Assembly (NCBI RefSeq): GCF_014595975.1
Contig: NZ_JABWGQ010000002.1
Location: 1-47,500 of the forward strand
Direction of reading: 5' to 3'
Source of the DNA: Sphingopyxis sp. LK2115
GTDB taxonomy: Bacteria; Pseudomonadota; Alphaproteobacteria; Sphingomonadales; Sphingomonadaceae
Length of the DNA: 47,500 nucleotides
The notes under the pieces were generated by a model. The model ran no database searches, was not told the origin of the DNA, and was given only the letters and a program-made list of their open reading frames with translations. Within the stretch, counting starts at the first letter, position 1. Every line of letters starts with the position of its first letter. Shown one piece after another: positions 1 to 8,657 of the stretch. Made by a program: the position numbers and the translations under genes.

Positions 1-2
1 TG

Positions 3-134
3 AATCAATCCGGCGGCCTTCCCGCAAGGCCGTTTATGAGTTTACGGCCTAATCTGACCGGCAAGCAATCGGTGCTCAGCTATTTGCTGAAACCCGTCTT
101 GAAGGTCAGCAGGACGGCCTTGACCGAACGCTGA
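3..134 (+). pseudogene. Possible 3' remnant of a HlyD-type type I secretion adaptor gene
   Basis: The frame is open from the window edge to a TGA at 132-134. Its last 26 or so residues, beginning TGKQSVLSYLLKPVLKV and ending in ALTER, resemble the C-terminal end of HlyD-family periplasmic adaptors, where a beta strand ending in TG-x-R/K is followed by S/T-V-x-x-YLLKP. The upstream residues (NQSGGLPARPF and on) do not resemble HlyD, and the beta strand normally lying between the L-x-P-G/N turn and TGK seems missing. That suggests a truncated or internally deleted copy, though the window edge hides the rest. From 36 to 134 the G+C is 53 of 99 bases, lower than neighbouring genes. An ATG at 36 could start a 32-residue peptide, but no ribosome binding site precedes it. 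The family call rests on pattern recall, so confidence is low. Confidence 0.35.
14..32 (+). repeat. Short perfect hairpin
   Basis: CGGCCTT (14-20) and AAGGCCG (26-32) form a perfect 7-bp stem around the 5-base loop CCCGC. It is followed by GTTTATGAGTTT rather than a true T-run, so terminator function is doubtful. It lies at the 5' edge of the HlyD-like remnant. Confidence 0.35.
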
Positions 135-248
135 TTAGCGAGCGTAAGGGCAAAGCTGTTGTGCGATACCGGAACGACGCGGCTGTCGGGTGGGGCTGTC
201 GCGGTGCGATATCCGACGTCGGCCCGGTGCCGCCGCGTGTCGACCCCG

Positions 249-1706
249 CTATCCCGGCTGCGCGGCGATGTGCAGCAGCGCCTCGATGTCGAGATGGATC
301 GCCAGCTCGGCGGCGATGTCGTCGAGCGCGGCGTCGACATCGGCGTCATGATCGCGTCCGTTCCCCGTGACGTTGATTCGTTCCAGCAGTGCGCTGCGCA
401 GGTCGGGCGACGCGAGCAAGCCGTGGATATAGGTGCCGATCACATTGCCCGCGGCGTTGGTCGCCCCTTCGGCTCCGCCGCCCTCGATTCGCGCAAAGGG
501 CCGTGCCGTGTCGGGGCCTGCCGTTTCGCCCATGTGCATTTCATAACCCGCGAACGGGCTGTTCCATGCGGTCCCGGACACCTGGCGGAGCGTCTTGGCG
601 GGGGCCAGCGTCGTCGACACATCGAGCAGCCCCAGCCCGTCGACCGCCGACGGTGCGCCCTCGATCCCCAGCGGGTCGGCGATGCGCTTGCCCAGCATCT
701 GATAGCCGCCGCAAAGGCCGAAGATCAGCCCGCCGCGCCTGTGATGCGCCTTGATATCGATATCCCATCCCTCGCGGCGAAGCGCGGCGAGGTCGGCGAT
801 CGTCGCCTTTGATCCCGGCAGGACGATGATCGCCGCGTCCGCGGGAATCGGCTGCCCCGGCGGCACCATCACCAGTGCGACGCCGGGTTCCTGCTTCAAC
901 GGGTCGAGATCGTCGAAATTGGCGATGCGCGGCAGGATCGGGCAGGCGACGATGCGGCGGCCCTCGTTCGCGCGCGCGCGGCGTTCGAGGATCACCGCAT
1001 CCTCGCTCGGCAAGCGCGCCGCCGCAGCGAGCCAGGGGACGATCCCCAGCCCCGGCCAGCCGGCACGTTCGGCAATCGCGCGATAGCCATCGTCGAACAG
1101 CGCGGGGTCGCCGCGGAACTTGTTGATGATGAAGCCCTTGATCATCGCCGCATCGTCCGCGTCGATCACCGCGCGGGTGCCGACGATCGCTGCAATCACG
1201 CCGCCACGGTCGATGTCGCCGACAAGCACGACCGGAACATCGGCGGCGCGGGCAAAGCCCATGTTGGCGATGTCGCCCGCGCGCAGGTTGATTTCGGCGG
1301 GCGACCCCGCGCCTTCGATCACGACGATGTCGCACTCGCTGCGCAGCCGGTCATAGCTTTCGAGCACTTCGGCCATCAGCGTGCCGCGCCCTTCGCGAAA
1401 ATTGCCGCTGTCCAATGTGCCGCGCACGCGGCCGTGGACGATCAGCTGCGAGGTGCGGTCGGCCTGCGGTTTCAGCAGCACCGGGTTCATGTCGCTGTGC
1501 GGCGCCGTGCGGCAGGCGAGGGCTTGCAGCGCCTGCGCGCGGCCGATCTCGCCGCCGTCGATGGTGACCGCGGCATTGTTCGACATATTCTGCGGCTTGA
1601 ACGGGCGCACGCGGAGGCCGCGGTTGACGAGTGCGCGACAGAGGCCGGCGACGAGCACCGACTTGCCGACGTCGGAGCCGGTGCCTTGCAGCATCAGCGC
1701 GGCCAT
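249..1706 (-). CDS. cobQ: Cobyric acid synthase (glutamine-hydrolysing)
   Basis: CobQ amidates the b, d, e and g side chains of adenosylcobyrinic a,c-diamide, using glutamine and ATP, late in cobalamin synthesis in the cytosol. The 485-residue product has the usual family length. The N-terminal dethiobiotin-synthetase-like domain shows the P-loop variant GTGSDVGKS (residues 8-16) and RPFKPQNMSNN. The C-terminal class I glutamine amidotransferase domain shows the nucleophile Cys332 in FGLCGGYQMLG and a histidine in GTYIHG near residue 430. The ATG at 1706 is directly before the conserved N-terminus. It is the last gene of a minus-strand run, 25 bases after the S41 protease gene. No other cobalamin gene is in the window, so the rest of the pathway or a cobyrinic-acid salvage route must be elsewhere. 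Confidence 0.96.
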   Translation of the reverse strand: MAALMLQGTGSDVGKSVLVAGLCRALVNRGLRVRPFKPQNMSNNAAVTIDGGEIGRAQALQALACRTAPHSDMNPVLLKPQADRTSQLIVHGRVRGTLDSGNFREGRGTLMAEVLESYDRLRSECDIVVIEGAGSPAEINLRAGDIANMGFARAADVPVVLVGDIDRGGVIAAIVGTRAVIDADDAAMIKGFIINKFRGDPALFDDGYRAIAERAGWPGLGIVPWLAAAARLPSEDAVILERRARANEGRRIVACPILPRIANFDDLDPLKQEPGVALVMVPPGQPIPADAAIIVLPGSKATIADLAALRREGWDIDIKAHHRRGGLIFGLCGGYQMLGKRIADPLGIEGAPSAVDGLGLLDVSTTLAPAKTLRQVSGTAWNSPFAGYEMHMGETAGPDTARPFARIEGGGAEGATNAAGNVIGTYIHGLLASPDLRSALLERINVTGNGRDHDADVDAALDDIAAELAIHLDIEALLHIAAQPG

Positions 1707-1731
1707 GGAATGCCCCTGTCGGACTGGTCGG

Positions 1732-3192
1732 TCAGAACAGGCCGGGCAGTTCGCGTTGCGCCGCGCTGGGCCGGTCGGGCACGAGCATTTCGGGCTCGAC
1801 GCTCATCCGCGCGCCGCTGCTTCGCGCCGCCGCGCCGACGCTCGCCTCGGCGATACGCGTCGTGCAGGCGTTGCCCGCAAGGAAGTCGATCGCGGTGCGG
1901 ACCGACGCCTCGCGCGGGTCGCCCAGCGGAAAATTGAGGTCGTCGCCCGCAGCACAGCTGTTGGCGATTTTCGGCGCCAGCCCGTCGTAATAGTCGCTTT
2001 GGCCCGCCGCATTGCCCGTTGCAAAGGCGACGACGCGCATCCGGTCGTCGCATTCGGCGCGGTCGAGCGCGATCTGGCCGACCGGCTTGCCAAAGGTGTT
2101 GCTGCCAACGAGCGTCATGTTGGTGCCGAGATAGGGCAGCATCGAATTGATCACCAGCTCGCTCGCCGATGCGGTCGATCTTGTGCCGATGAAGGCGATG
2201 CGCGTCGGGGCGATCGACTGGCTGCCGGGCGCGAAGCGATGCTCGTCATTCTCCGCCGATTTGCTGGCGCGGAACAGCGTCTGCGAGAAAATCTGGCCGC
2301 TGCGCCCGGCGCCCAGCAGGTCGCCCATCAGATTGGCGGTGGAGACGAGGCCGCCGCCATTATAGCGAAAGTCGATGACGATGTCGGTGACGCCCTGCGC
2401 GCGGAAATCGGCAAAGGCGGTGCGCAGCTGGTCGTTGGCCGAGCCGATGAAGGTGCGGAGGTTGAGATAGCCGTAATTGCGCCCGCCCTCGCTGATGATC
2501 TTGGCGCCATAGCGGTCGGACACGGGATCGAGTGCATAATCGGCCTTGGTCACCGTCACGTCGCGCGTGCCCGCGGCGTCGGCGATGCGCAGCACGCGCG
2601 TGACGCCGGGGTCATTGGGGCCGAGCGCGCTGGTGATGCCCGCGGTCCCCTCCGTAGCGACAATCTCGGCTATGGTGCGCAGATTGCTGCTGGTCGTGCC
2701 GATCGCGATGATGGCCGTGCCGCGGTCGATTCCCGCGGCGAAGGCGGGGGCGCTTTCATAGGCCTCGGCGATCAGCAGGCGCTGGTTCGCGGCGTCATAG
2801 ACCAGTCGAACGCCGAAACCCGCGCTCGATCCGCTCGAAAAAAAGGCGTTCTCCTCGGCGATCGAGGTGATGTAGGTGAAGAAGCGATCCTTGTTCAGCG
2901 CGCGCGCGGGCGCGACGAGCGCGTCGATATAGGATTGGACGTCGCTGAAGCTGGCGGGATTGACCCCCGCCGCGACGTCGCCGGGGAACAGATACCATTC
3001 GTCGATCACCGCCCTGGCAAAGTTCTGCCGCGCGGCGAGCGCACAATTCGCGGTCGGCGTTGGTGTTGGCGTTGGCGTGACCGTCACCGGCCCGCCGCTG
3101 CCGAGGCTCGAACTGCCACCCCCGCCGCCGCACGACGCCAGCAGCAGCGCCGCCAGTGTCACCGCGGCGAGCGATTGCCTGGATTCCATCAT
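1732..3192 (-). CDS. S41 family peptidase, predicted lipoprotein
   Basis: The product is a serine protease related to the C-terminal processing and tricorn-core peptidases (S41). The 486-residue protein starts at an ATG preceded by GGGAG, in preference to a TTG at 3219. Its N-terminus is a lipoprotein signal: a hydrophobic stretch ending LLLASCGGGGG, with the lipobox cysteine followed by a Gly/Ser and Thr-Pro linker, so it is probably anchored in the envelope. A degenerate PDZ-like segment occupies about residues 120-210. The catalytic serine and lysine are visible in STASASELVINSM and SNTFGKPVG. FRYNGGG matches the conserved substrate-binding loop. It lies 17 or more bases after rlmE and before cobQ on the same strand. 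Its substrate cannot be inferred. Confidence 0.88.
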   Translation of the reverse strand: MMESRQSLAAVTLAALLLASCGGGGGSSSLGSGGPVTVTPTPTPTPTANCALAARQNFARAVIDEWYLFPGDVAAGVNPASFSDVQSYIDALVAPARALNKDRFFTYITSIAEENAFFSSGSSAGFGVRLVYDAANQRLLIAEAYESAPAFAAGIDRGTAIIAIGTTSSNLRTIAEIVATEGTAGITSALGPNDPGVTRVLRIADAAGTRDVTVTKADYALDPVSDRYGAKIISEGGRNYGYLNLRTFIGSANDQLRTAFADFRAQGVTDIVIDFRYNGGGLVSTANLMGDLLGAGRSGQIFSQTLFRASKSAENDEHRFAPGSQSIAPTRIAFIGTRSTASASELVINSMLPYLGTNMTLVGSNTFGKPVGQIALDRAECDDRMRVVAFATGNAAGQSDYYDGLAPKIANSCAAGDDLNFPLGDPREASVRTAIDFLAGNACTTRIAEASVGAAARSSGARMSVEPEMLVPDRPSAAQRELPGLF

Positions 3193-3236
3193 CTTCCCGT
3201 CTCCCGGCTTCGACCCCAATGCCTGTTTACAGGGGG

Positions 3237-3932
3237 TTATGCCGCATCACCGCGCCCCTTGAAACCCTGTGCGATCACATAAAGTTCGGGCGATCCCTTG
3301 CGGCTCGCTGGCGGTTTGGCGTGCTTGACCGTTGCGAAGTGCTGTTTGAGCAGCGTCAGCAGTTCACGGTCGGCGCCTCCCGCAAACACCTTGGCGACAA
3401 AGGCGCCGCCGGGCAGCAGATTCTGCACGGCGAAATCGGCGGCGGTTTCGGCCAGGCCGATCGTGCGCAGGTGATCGGTCTGCGGATGGCCGACGGTGTT
3501 CGCCGCCATGTCCGAAATGACAAGGTCGGGAGCGCTGCCGAGCGCGGCGATCAGGGCATCGGGCGCCGCGTCGTCCATAAAATCCATTTCGAGGATCGCG
3601 ACCCCCTCGATCGGCTCGCACGGCAACAGGTCGATCCCTGCGACGCGCGCGCGCGGGTTCGTCTTGCGCACGACCTGCGACCAGCCGCCCGGCGTAATCC
3701 CAAGATCGACGACCGCGCGCGATTTTTTGAGGAAACCGAACTTGTCGTCGAGTTCAATCAGCTTATAGGCCGCGCGCGATCGATAGCCTTCGGCCTGTGC
3801 GCGGCGGACATAGGGATCGTTGAGCTGCCGTTGCAGCCAGCGCGTAGACGAAACGCTGCGCCTTTTCGCGGTTTTGACCCGCACATGCAGGCCGCCGCGG
3901 CCGCCGCCGCTCTTGCCGCGCGCGCCGCTCAT
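3237..3932 (-). CDS. rlmE: 23S rRNA (uridine-2552-2'-O) methyltransferase, RrmJ/FtsJ family
   Basis: RlmE methylates the 2'-hydroxyl of U2552 in the A-loop of 23S rRNA late in 50S assembly, with S-adenosylmethionine as donor. I chose the ATG at 3932 (231 aa, N-terminus [11 protein letters not shown]) because it overlaps the ppx stop in an ATGA and removes an arginine-rich leader that is only a shadow of ppx. The Rossmann fold shows [14 protein letters not shown] (SAM loop), LEMDFMD and VISDMAAN. The K-D-K-E catalytic set can be followed: Lys in SRAAYKL, Asp in SDMAAN, Lys in VAKVF and Glu in [10 protein letters not shown] glycine- and basic-rich N-terminal tail is typical of alphaproteobacterial copies. 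Confidence 0.95.
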   Translation of the reverse strand: MSGARGKSGGGRGGLHVRVKTAKRRSVSSTRWLQRQLNDPYVRRAQAEGYRSRAAYKLIELDDKFGFLKKSRAVVDLGITPGGWSQVVRKTNPRARVAGIDLLPCEPIEGVAILEMDFMDDAAPDALIAALGSAPDLVISDMAANTVGHPQTDHLRTIGLAETAADFAVQNLLPGGAFVAKVFAGGADRELLTLLKQHFATVKHAKPPASRKGSPELYVIAQGFKGRGDAA

Positions 3933-5020
3933 TTGCGATACTCGCGGCGGGTTACGGGAATGTCGCGCCCCTGCATCGCCAGCGTGCGCAAAATGCCTTC
4001 GCGGATGCCGCGGTCGGCGACGCCGACGCGCGCCGCCGGCCACAGGTCGATGATGCTTTCAAGGATCGCGCATCCCGCGACGACCAGGTCGGCGCGCTCG
4101 CGGCCAATGCACGCGATCTCGGCGCGGTCCGCGATGCTGGCCTCGGCGAGGCGGCGGCTGATCGCGCGCATCGCGTCGCTGGGCACGACAAGGCCATCGA
4201 CCGCGCGGCGGTCGTATCGCGGCAGGTTCAGGAACACGCTGGCCAGCGTCGTCACCGTCCCGCTGGTGCCGAGCAGGCGCAGCGGTTGACCGGCAAAGGC
4301 CCCGGCGCGGTCGGCAAAGGCGGCAAAGGCCTGGCGCGTCACGTCGCGCATGTGGGCATAGGCCGCCCGGCGTCCCTCCATGCTGTCGTCGGGGAGCGGC
4401 GCATGTTCGGTCAGCGATACAACGCCCCACGGCACGCTGATCCAGTCGCGAATCTGGACGTCATGGTCCGACACCTCGACGCGCATCAGCTCGGTTGAGC
4501 CGCCGCCGATATCGAAGATCAGCGCGGGTCCGTCGCCGGGTTCCATCAGGTTATGGCAACCGAGAACGGCGAGCCGGGCCTCTTCGGCGGCGGAGATGAT
4601 GTCGAGCACGATCCCCGTTTCGCGGCGGACGCGCTCGGCCAGCTCGGCGCCGTTGCTCGCGCGGCGGCATGCTTCGGTCGCGACGGCGCGCGACAGCGAG
4701 ACGTGGCGTCGGCGCAGCTTGTCGGCACAGATCGCCAGCGCCGCGACGGTGCGGTCCATCGCGGCTTCGCTGATCCGTCCGCTGTTGTGCAATCCTTCGC
4801 CAAGGCGGACGATGCGCGAAAAGGCGTCGATGACGACCAGCTCGCCGTCCTGCGGCCGGGCGATGAGCAGGCGGCAGTTGTTGGTGCCAAGATCGATTGC
4901 GGCATAGCTGCGCGGCCGCACGATCGGAATCGGTCGCCGGGGGGCGTTCGCCTTGTTCCGTCCTTTTGCCGCCGACCCGGGCCGCGGCGGTCGCCCTGAT
5001 GGCGCTGCCATTTGCCGCAT
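3929..5020 (-). CDS. ppx: Ppx/GppA family phosphatase (exopolyphosphatase or pppGpp phosphohydrolase)
   Basis: This ASKHA-fold phosphatase hydrolyses terminal phosphates of polyphosphate or pppGpp, linking it to the stringent response. The 363-residue protein carries [15 protein letters not shown] (about residues 40-54) and the second phosphate loop [10 protein letters not shown]. It is short because it lacks the C-terminal HD-like domain of E. coli Ppx (513 aa), as is common in alphaproteobacteria. The first 35 residues are basic and Pro-rich, so a later start is possible, although no better-placed ATG is seen. It is translationally coupled to rlmE by a 4-base ATGA overlap. The motifs alone do not separate Ppx from GppA activity. 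Confidence 0.9.
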   Translation of the reverse strand: MRQMAAPSGRPPRPGSAAKGRNKANAPRRPIPIVRPRSYAAIDLGTNNCRLLIARPQDGELVVIDAFSRIVRLGEGLHNSGRISEAAMDRTVAALAICADKLRRRHVSLSRAVATEACRRASNGAELAERVRRETGIVLDIISAAEEARLAVLGCHNLMEPGDGPALIFDIGGGSTELMRVEVSDHDVQIRDWISVPWGVVSLTEHAPLPDDSMEGRRAAYAHMRDVTRQAFAAFADRAGAFAGQPLRLLGTSGTVTTLASVFLNLPRYDRRAVDGLVVPSDAMRAISRRLAEASIADRAEIACIGRERADLVVAGCAILESIIDLWPAARVGVADRGIREGILRTLAMQGRDIPVTRREYRK

Positions 5021-5138
5021 GGCTAGTATAACCTGTTCTGCTCACGCGCCCGCAGAACCGCGGGCGTGCACTTGCCGGCAAACCTAGGCGCGCACCGGGC
5101 CAATGGCAAGCGTCTCCTCCGGGGCGCCGCAGACAGTC

Positions 5139-5170
5139 AAAACCCCGCCCGGCGCGGGGCCGGGGCGGGG
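5139..5170 (-). terminator. Rho-independent terminator candidate after the glycine-zipper gene
   Basis: On the minus strand CCCCGCCC and GGGCGGGG form an 8-bp GC stem around a 12-base, partly self-pairing loop, followed by TTTTGACTG. It lies between the glycine-zipper stop (5234) and the ppx start (5020), the right place to separate the two transcripts. Confidence 0.5.
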
Positions 5171-5233
5171 CAAGGGAGGGACCAAATTATTGGAGGTCGG
5201 GACTGCCTCTTGTGCGGCAGCCGTCATTCCCCG

Positions 5234-5638
5234 TCAGCGGCGGCAGCCGTCATTGCCTTTGTCGATTGCGCGGCCCGCGATGGCGCCAACGGCGCCGCCG
5301 ATGATCGTGCCGACGGCCTTGTCGCCGCGGCCGGCGATTTCATGGCCGGCAAGGCCGCCCGCGATCGCGCCGATGATCGTGCCGCCGGTGCCCTTGTCGC
5401 ACTGACGATAATAACGGCGGTCGCCCCGATAATAACGGCGGTCGTGGCGATAGTCGCGGCGGTCGTAGCGGCGATAGTCGCGGTGGTCATAACGGCGGTC
5501 GTCGCGGTCATAGCCGCTGTAATAGCTCGAATAGCCGTCGCGGTCGTAATAGCCGTTCTGCGCCGCGGCCGGCGTCGCCACGCCCAGCGTCACGGTGGAC
5601 ATCAGGGCGGCGATCGAGAGGGTCACCATCTTTTGCAT
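5234..5638 (-). CDS. Glycine-zipper 2TM domain protein with Tyr/Arg/Asp-rich repeats, exported
   Basis: A 134-residue secreted protein. The start at 5638 is preceded by AGGAG seven bases upstream. Residues 1-26 form a signal peptide ending TPAAAQ. Residues about 28-80 are a low-complexity stretch rich in Tyr, Arg and Asp (YDRD, RRYDHRDYRR). The remainder is the glycine-zipper (2TM, Rick_17kDa-like) domain: GTGGTIIGAIAGGLAGHEIAG followed by GTIIGGAVGAIAGRAID. Such proteins are usually envelope-associated and thought to insert in or lie against the outer membrane. The precise role is unknown. A much longer frame reading upstream to 6511 is an antisense artefact of the esterase gene. It is divergent from the esterase gene across a 165-base region. 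Confidence 0.82.
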   Translation of the reverse strand: MQKMVTLSIAALMSTVTLGVATPAAAQNGYYDRDGYSSYYSGYDRDDRRYDHRDYRRYDRRDYRHDRRYYRGDRRYYRQCDKGTGGTIIGAIAGGLAGHEIAGRGDKAVGTIIGGAVGAIAGRAIDKGNDGCRR

Positions 5639-5720
5639 CGTTATACTCCTGCTTTCGCGTTTGGCCCTTGGGGGCAGTGGTCGATGAAAGAGCTTGTGCC
5701 CGATTCGCATTGAGCGAAGC

Positions 5721-5779
5721 CTGAACGCGGCGGTCGGCTGGCGTTCAGCTTCGTCGTCGCGAAAGCCTTTCCTTTCGCG
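5721..5779. promoter_or_regulatory. Two tandem inverted repeats in the divergent intergenic region
   Basis: CTGAACGC (5721-5728) pairs perfectly with GCGTTCAG (5741-5748), and CGCGAAAG (5758-5765) pairs with CTTTCGCG (5772-5779) around a 6-base loop. Both are perfect 8-bp stems lying 25-83 bases before the esterase ATG and after the divergent glycine-zipper start. They may be operators or 5'-UTR structure. No T-run follows, so I do not call a terminator. Confidence 0.35.
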
Positions 5780-5803
5780 GCCCGGCGGCCTACGCCCCCG
5801 GCG

Positions 5804-6796
5804 ATGCGCCGTCTGTTTGCCGCTGTCCTTGTTTTCGCTGTGCTTGGTCCGATGCCCGGCACGGCCGTGCGCTTTGCCGATGTCGACCTGTCGCAACGCG
5901 CCGTGGCGCGCCCGCTCGGCTTCGCTGCCGAAACCGCAGGGCCGATGCGCTTTGTGCGCGGCTGGCGCCTCGATAGTCCGAACAGCCGCTTTGGCGGGTT
6001 TTCCGCGCTGGCGCGGACGGGGCCGGGCCGCTTCCTGCTGGTCGGCGACAATGGCTATTGGACGCGCCTGACATTCGATTCCGGCGGCGCGGTGTCGTCG
6101 GCGCGGATCGACGCGCTTCCCACAATCGACGGCCGCCCGGCGCGCAAGACGATGGCCGATGTCGAGGCGCTGGCCGTCGATCAGGCAGGCGGCACCGTCT
6201 GGCTCGCGCTGGAGGGGGTCAATCAGGTCTGGCGGCTCGATGCCGGGCTTGCGCGAATCGAATCGCGGCGCCGTCTGCCGCGCTGGCCCAGGAATCGCGG
6301 GGCCGAGGCAATGGTTCGGCTTGGCGACGGGCGGACGATTCTTTTTTCCGAAGATGCCGACGACGATCCGCGCGGGCGCGAGGCGCTGCTCTATTCGGAC
6401 GATCCGGCGGTGCCGGGAATGCCGCCGGTGCGATTCTTCTATGACGCCGCCGGACGCGGTCTTGTCAGCGACGCGGCGCCGCTGCCCGACGGGCGCGTCC
6501 TGCTCGTCCACCGGCGGCTCGGTTTCGATCCCGTCTTCACGACGATCATTTCCGTCCTCGATCCCGCCGACATCGCGCGCGACGCCGTCGTGCGTTCGCG
6601 GACGATCGGGCGTGTGCCGCGACCACTGGCCGAAAATTACGAAGGCGCGGCGGTGTCGGTCGAGCGCGGCCGCACCTGGCTTTGGCTCGTCTCCGACGAT
6701 AATTTCAACGTCTGGCAGCGCAGCCTGCTGCTCCAGTTCGAACTCGGCGACCTGCCGCCTCGAAAAGCGCCACGCAGCAAAAAGGCCGCGCGGTGA
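5804..6796 (+). CDS. Esterase-like activity of phytase family protein (PF13449 type)
   Basis: The 330-residue product begins with a hydrophobic signal sequence (MRRLFAAVLVFAVLG) and is probably periplasmic. The body reads as a beta-propeller of the phytase-like esterase family: GGFSALARTGPGRFLLVGDNG, ADVEALAVDQAGG, RGAEAMVRLGDGR and NYEGAAV are the repeated acidic D/E-A-hydrophobic blade motifs seen in that family. Natural substrates of this family are poorly defined, so neither phosphate release nor esterase activity can be stated as fact. The start has no obvious ribosome binding site but gives a clean signal peptide. It converges with rpmB. Confidence 0.8.
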   Translation: MRRLFAAVLVFAVLGPMPGTAVRFADVDLSQRAVARPLGFAAETAGPMRFVRGWRLDSPNSRFGGFSALARTGPGRFLLVGDNGYWTRLTFDSGGAVSSARIDALPTIDGRPARKTMADVEALAVDQAGGTVWLALEGVNQVWRLDAGLARIESRRRLPRWPRNRGAEAMVRLGDGRTILFSEDADDDPRGREALLYSDDPAVPGMPPVRFFYDAAGRGLVSDAAPLPDGRVLLVHRRLGFDPVFTTIISVLDPADIARDAVVRSRTIGRVPRPLAENYEGAAVSVERGRTWLWLVSDDNFNVWQRSLLLQFELGDLPPRKAPRSKKAAR

Positions 6797-6811
6797 TCCG
6801 GCGGCCCCTTT
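6780..6811. terminator. Bidirectional terminator-like hairpin between convergent genes
   Basis: AAAAGGCCGC at the end of the esterase gene and GCGGCC-CC-TTT after it form a stem with a small bulge around an 11-base loop, with A-rich and T-rich flanks. AAAAGGCCGC (6780-6789) also matches GCGGCCTTTT (6837-6846) within the 3' end of rpmB, giving an alternative longer pairing. The convergent position supports a terminator, but the bulge lowers certainty. Confidence 0.35.
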
Positions 6812-6832
6812 GCGTCAGCAAGGCGGAAGCGT

Positions 6833-7713
<881 letters not shown>

Positions 7714-7765
7714 TTGCGGTCGGCGTCCGTTTTGGGGTGGGCAGCGGACGCAGCGGCCGTTCAGG

Positions 7766-7786
7766 CCCCTCGCCTTCAGGGTAGGG
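7766..7786. repeat. Dispersed 21-base repeat, copy 1
   Basis: CCCCTCGCC followed by TTCAGGGTAGGG matches 20 of 21 bases at 21768-21788. Both copies lie shortly after a gene stop (tadA; the M23 peptidase gene). The two halves are an imperfect inverted repeat (CCCCT... and ...AGGG), as in REP-like elements. Confidence 0.6.
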
Positions 7787-7844
7787 CCTTTTCCGGGTTA
7801 TGGCCGATTCCGGCCGAAACCCGCCGTTGCAACAGGGCGCGGCT

Positions 7845-8549
7845 TCACCCGCCCAGCATCTCTTCGACCCATTCGGGCACCAGCCAGGTCGCGGGACCGT
7901 GGCGCGCCTCGTCGAACCAGTGGCTGCCCTGGCTTGGTTCCATGTTCAGTTCGAGCGTGCGCGCGCCTGCCGCGCGTGCCTCGCGGACGAAGCCCGCGGC
8001 GGGATAGACCGCGCCCGACGTGCCGATCGACACGAACAGGTCGGCGCGATGGATGGCATAATAAATCTCGTCCATCCGGTAGGGCATCTCGCCGAACCAG
8101 ACGACGTCGGGGCGCAGCAGTCCCGCCACGCCGCACGCGGGGCAGGACGGCCGGTCGAGCAGCGGCGCGGTCCACGGGCTGCGCGTGTCGCAGCCGGTGC
8201 ACCAGGCGTTCAGATGTTCGCCGTGCATGTGGACGAGCCGCCGCGCGCCCGCGCGTTCGTGCAGATCATCGACATTCTGGGTGACGATCAGCAATTCGCC
8301 CGGCCATTCGGCATCGAGCCGCGCAAGCGCATGGTGCGCGGCATTGGGTTCTTTGGTCTGGATCGCCGCGCGACGCATGTCGTAAAAGCGCAGCACCAGA
8401 TCGGGGTCGCGCGCGAAGGCTTCGGGCGTGGCGACATCTTCGACGCGGTGCTGTTCCCACAGTCCGCCCGCGTCGCGAAACGTGTCGATGCCGCTTTCGG
8501 CCGAAACGCCGGCGCCGGTCAGGATGACGATATTCTGGATGGGGGGCAC
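7845..8549 (-). CDS. cobB: NAD-dependent protein deacylase, class III sirtuin (CobB type)
   Basis: Sirtuins remove acyl groups from lysine using NAD. I chose the GTG at 8549 (234 aa, VPPIQNIVILTGAGVSAESG), preceded at five bases by GGAG. The longer frame to 8597 would start at TTG inside a dispersed repeat. The NAD site is GAGVSAESGIDTFRDAGGLW. TQNVDDLHERAG and the catalytic histidine in HMHGEH follow. Zinc is held by CTGC and CPAC. RPDVVWFGEMP closes the domain. FYDMRRA carries the Tyr-x-x-Arg pair that marks class III sirtuins able to remove succinyl or malonyl groups. IDTFR replaces the usual IPTFR or IRTFR. It converges with tadA. Confidence 0.93.
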   Translation of the reverse strand: MPPIQNIVILTGAGVSAESGIDTFRDAGGLWEQHRVEDVATPEAFARDPDLVLRFYDMRRAAIQTKEPNAAHHALARLDAEWPGELLIVTQNVDDLHERAGARRLVHMHGEHLNAWCTGCDTRSPWTAPLLDRPSCPACGVAGLLRPDVVWFGEMPYRMDEIYYAIHRADLFVSIGTSGAVYPAAGFVREARAAGARTLELNMEPSQGSHWFDEARHGPATWLVPEWVEEMLGG

Positions 8550-8554
8550 GCTGA

Positions 8555-8558
8555 CTCC
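8555..8558 (-). promoter_or_regulatory. Ribosome binding site deciding the sirtuin start
   Basis: GGAG on the minus strand lies five bases before the GTG at 8549. It directly abuts the first repeat arm (8559), so the repeat ends just before the translation signal. Confidence 0.55.
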
Positions 8559-8640
8559 GTTCGTCCTGAGCTTGTCGAAGGACCGTTCTTCCTTCAAAGC
8601 GGCGGTTTAGCAAGGACGGCCCTTCGACAGGCTCAGGGCA
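8559..8640. repeat. Sphingomonad palindromic repeat, two facing arms between the sirtuin gene and dapB
   Basis: Arm 1 contains CCTGAGCTTGTCGAAGG (8565-8581) and arm 2 contains CCTTCGACAGGCTCAGG (8621-8637). They are inverted copies with 16 of 17 matches, separated by 39 bases. The GAACGGTCC-like ends face inward. The same core occurs in mtaB in the opposite arrangement. When translated, these arms give tell-tale peptides such as FDKLRTN and LSLSKG. Confidence 0.85.
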
Positions 8641-8657
8641 AGCGGGGGTTTTGGCTT

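Noticed and set aside
80..349. 89-codon minus-strand frame downstream of cobQ
   Set aside because: The first part is an out-of-phase reading of cobQ, and no start codon precedes the remaining stretch; the plus-strand HlyD-like reading fits better.
5639..6511. N-terminal extension of the glycine-zipper frame up to 6511
   Set aside because: The extension is antisense to the esterase gene and precedes a proper signal peptide with its own AGGAG.
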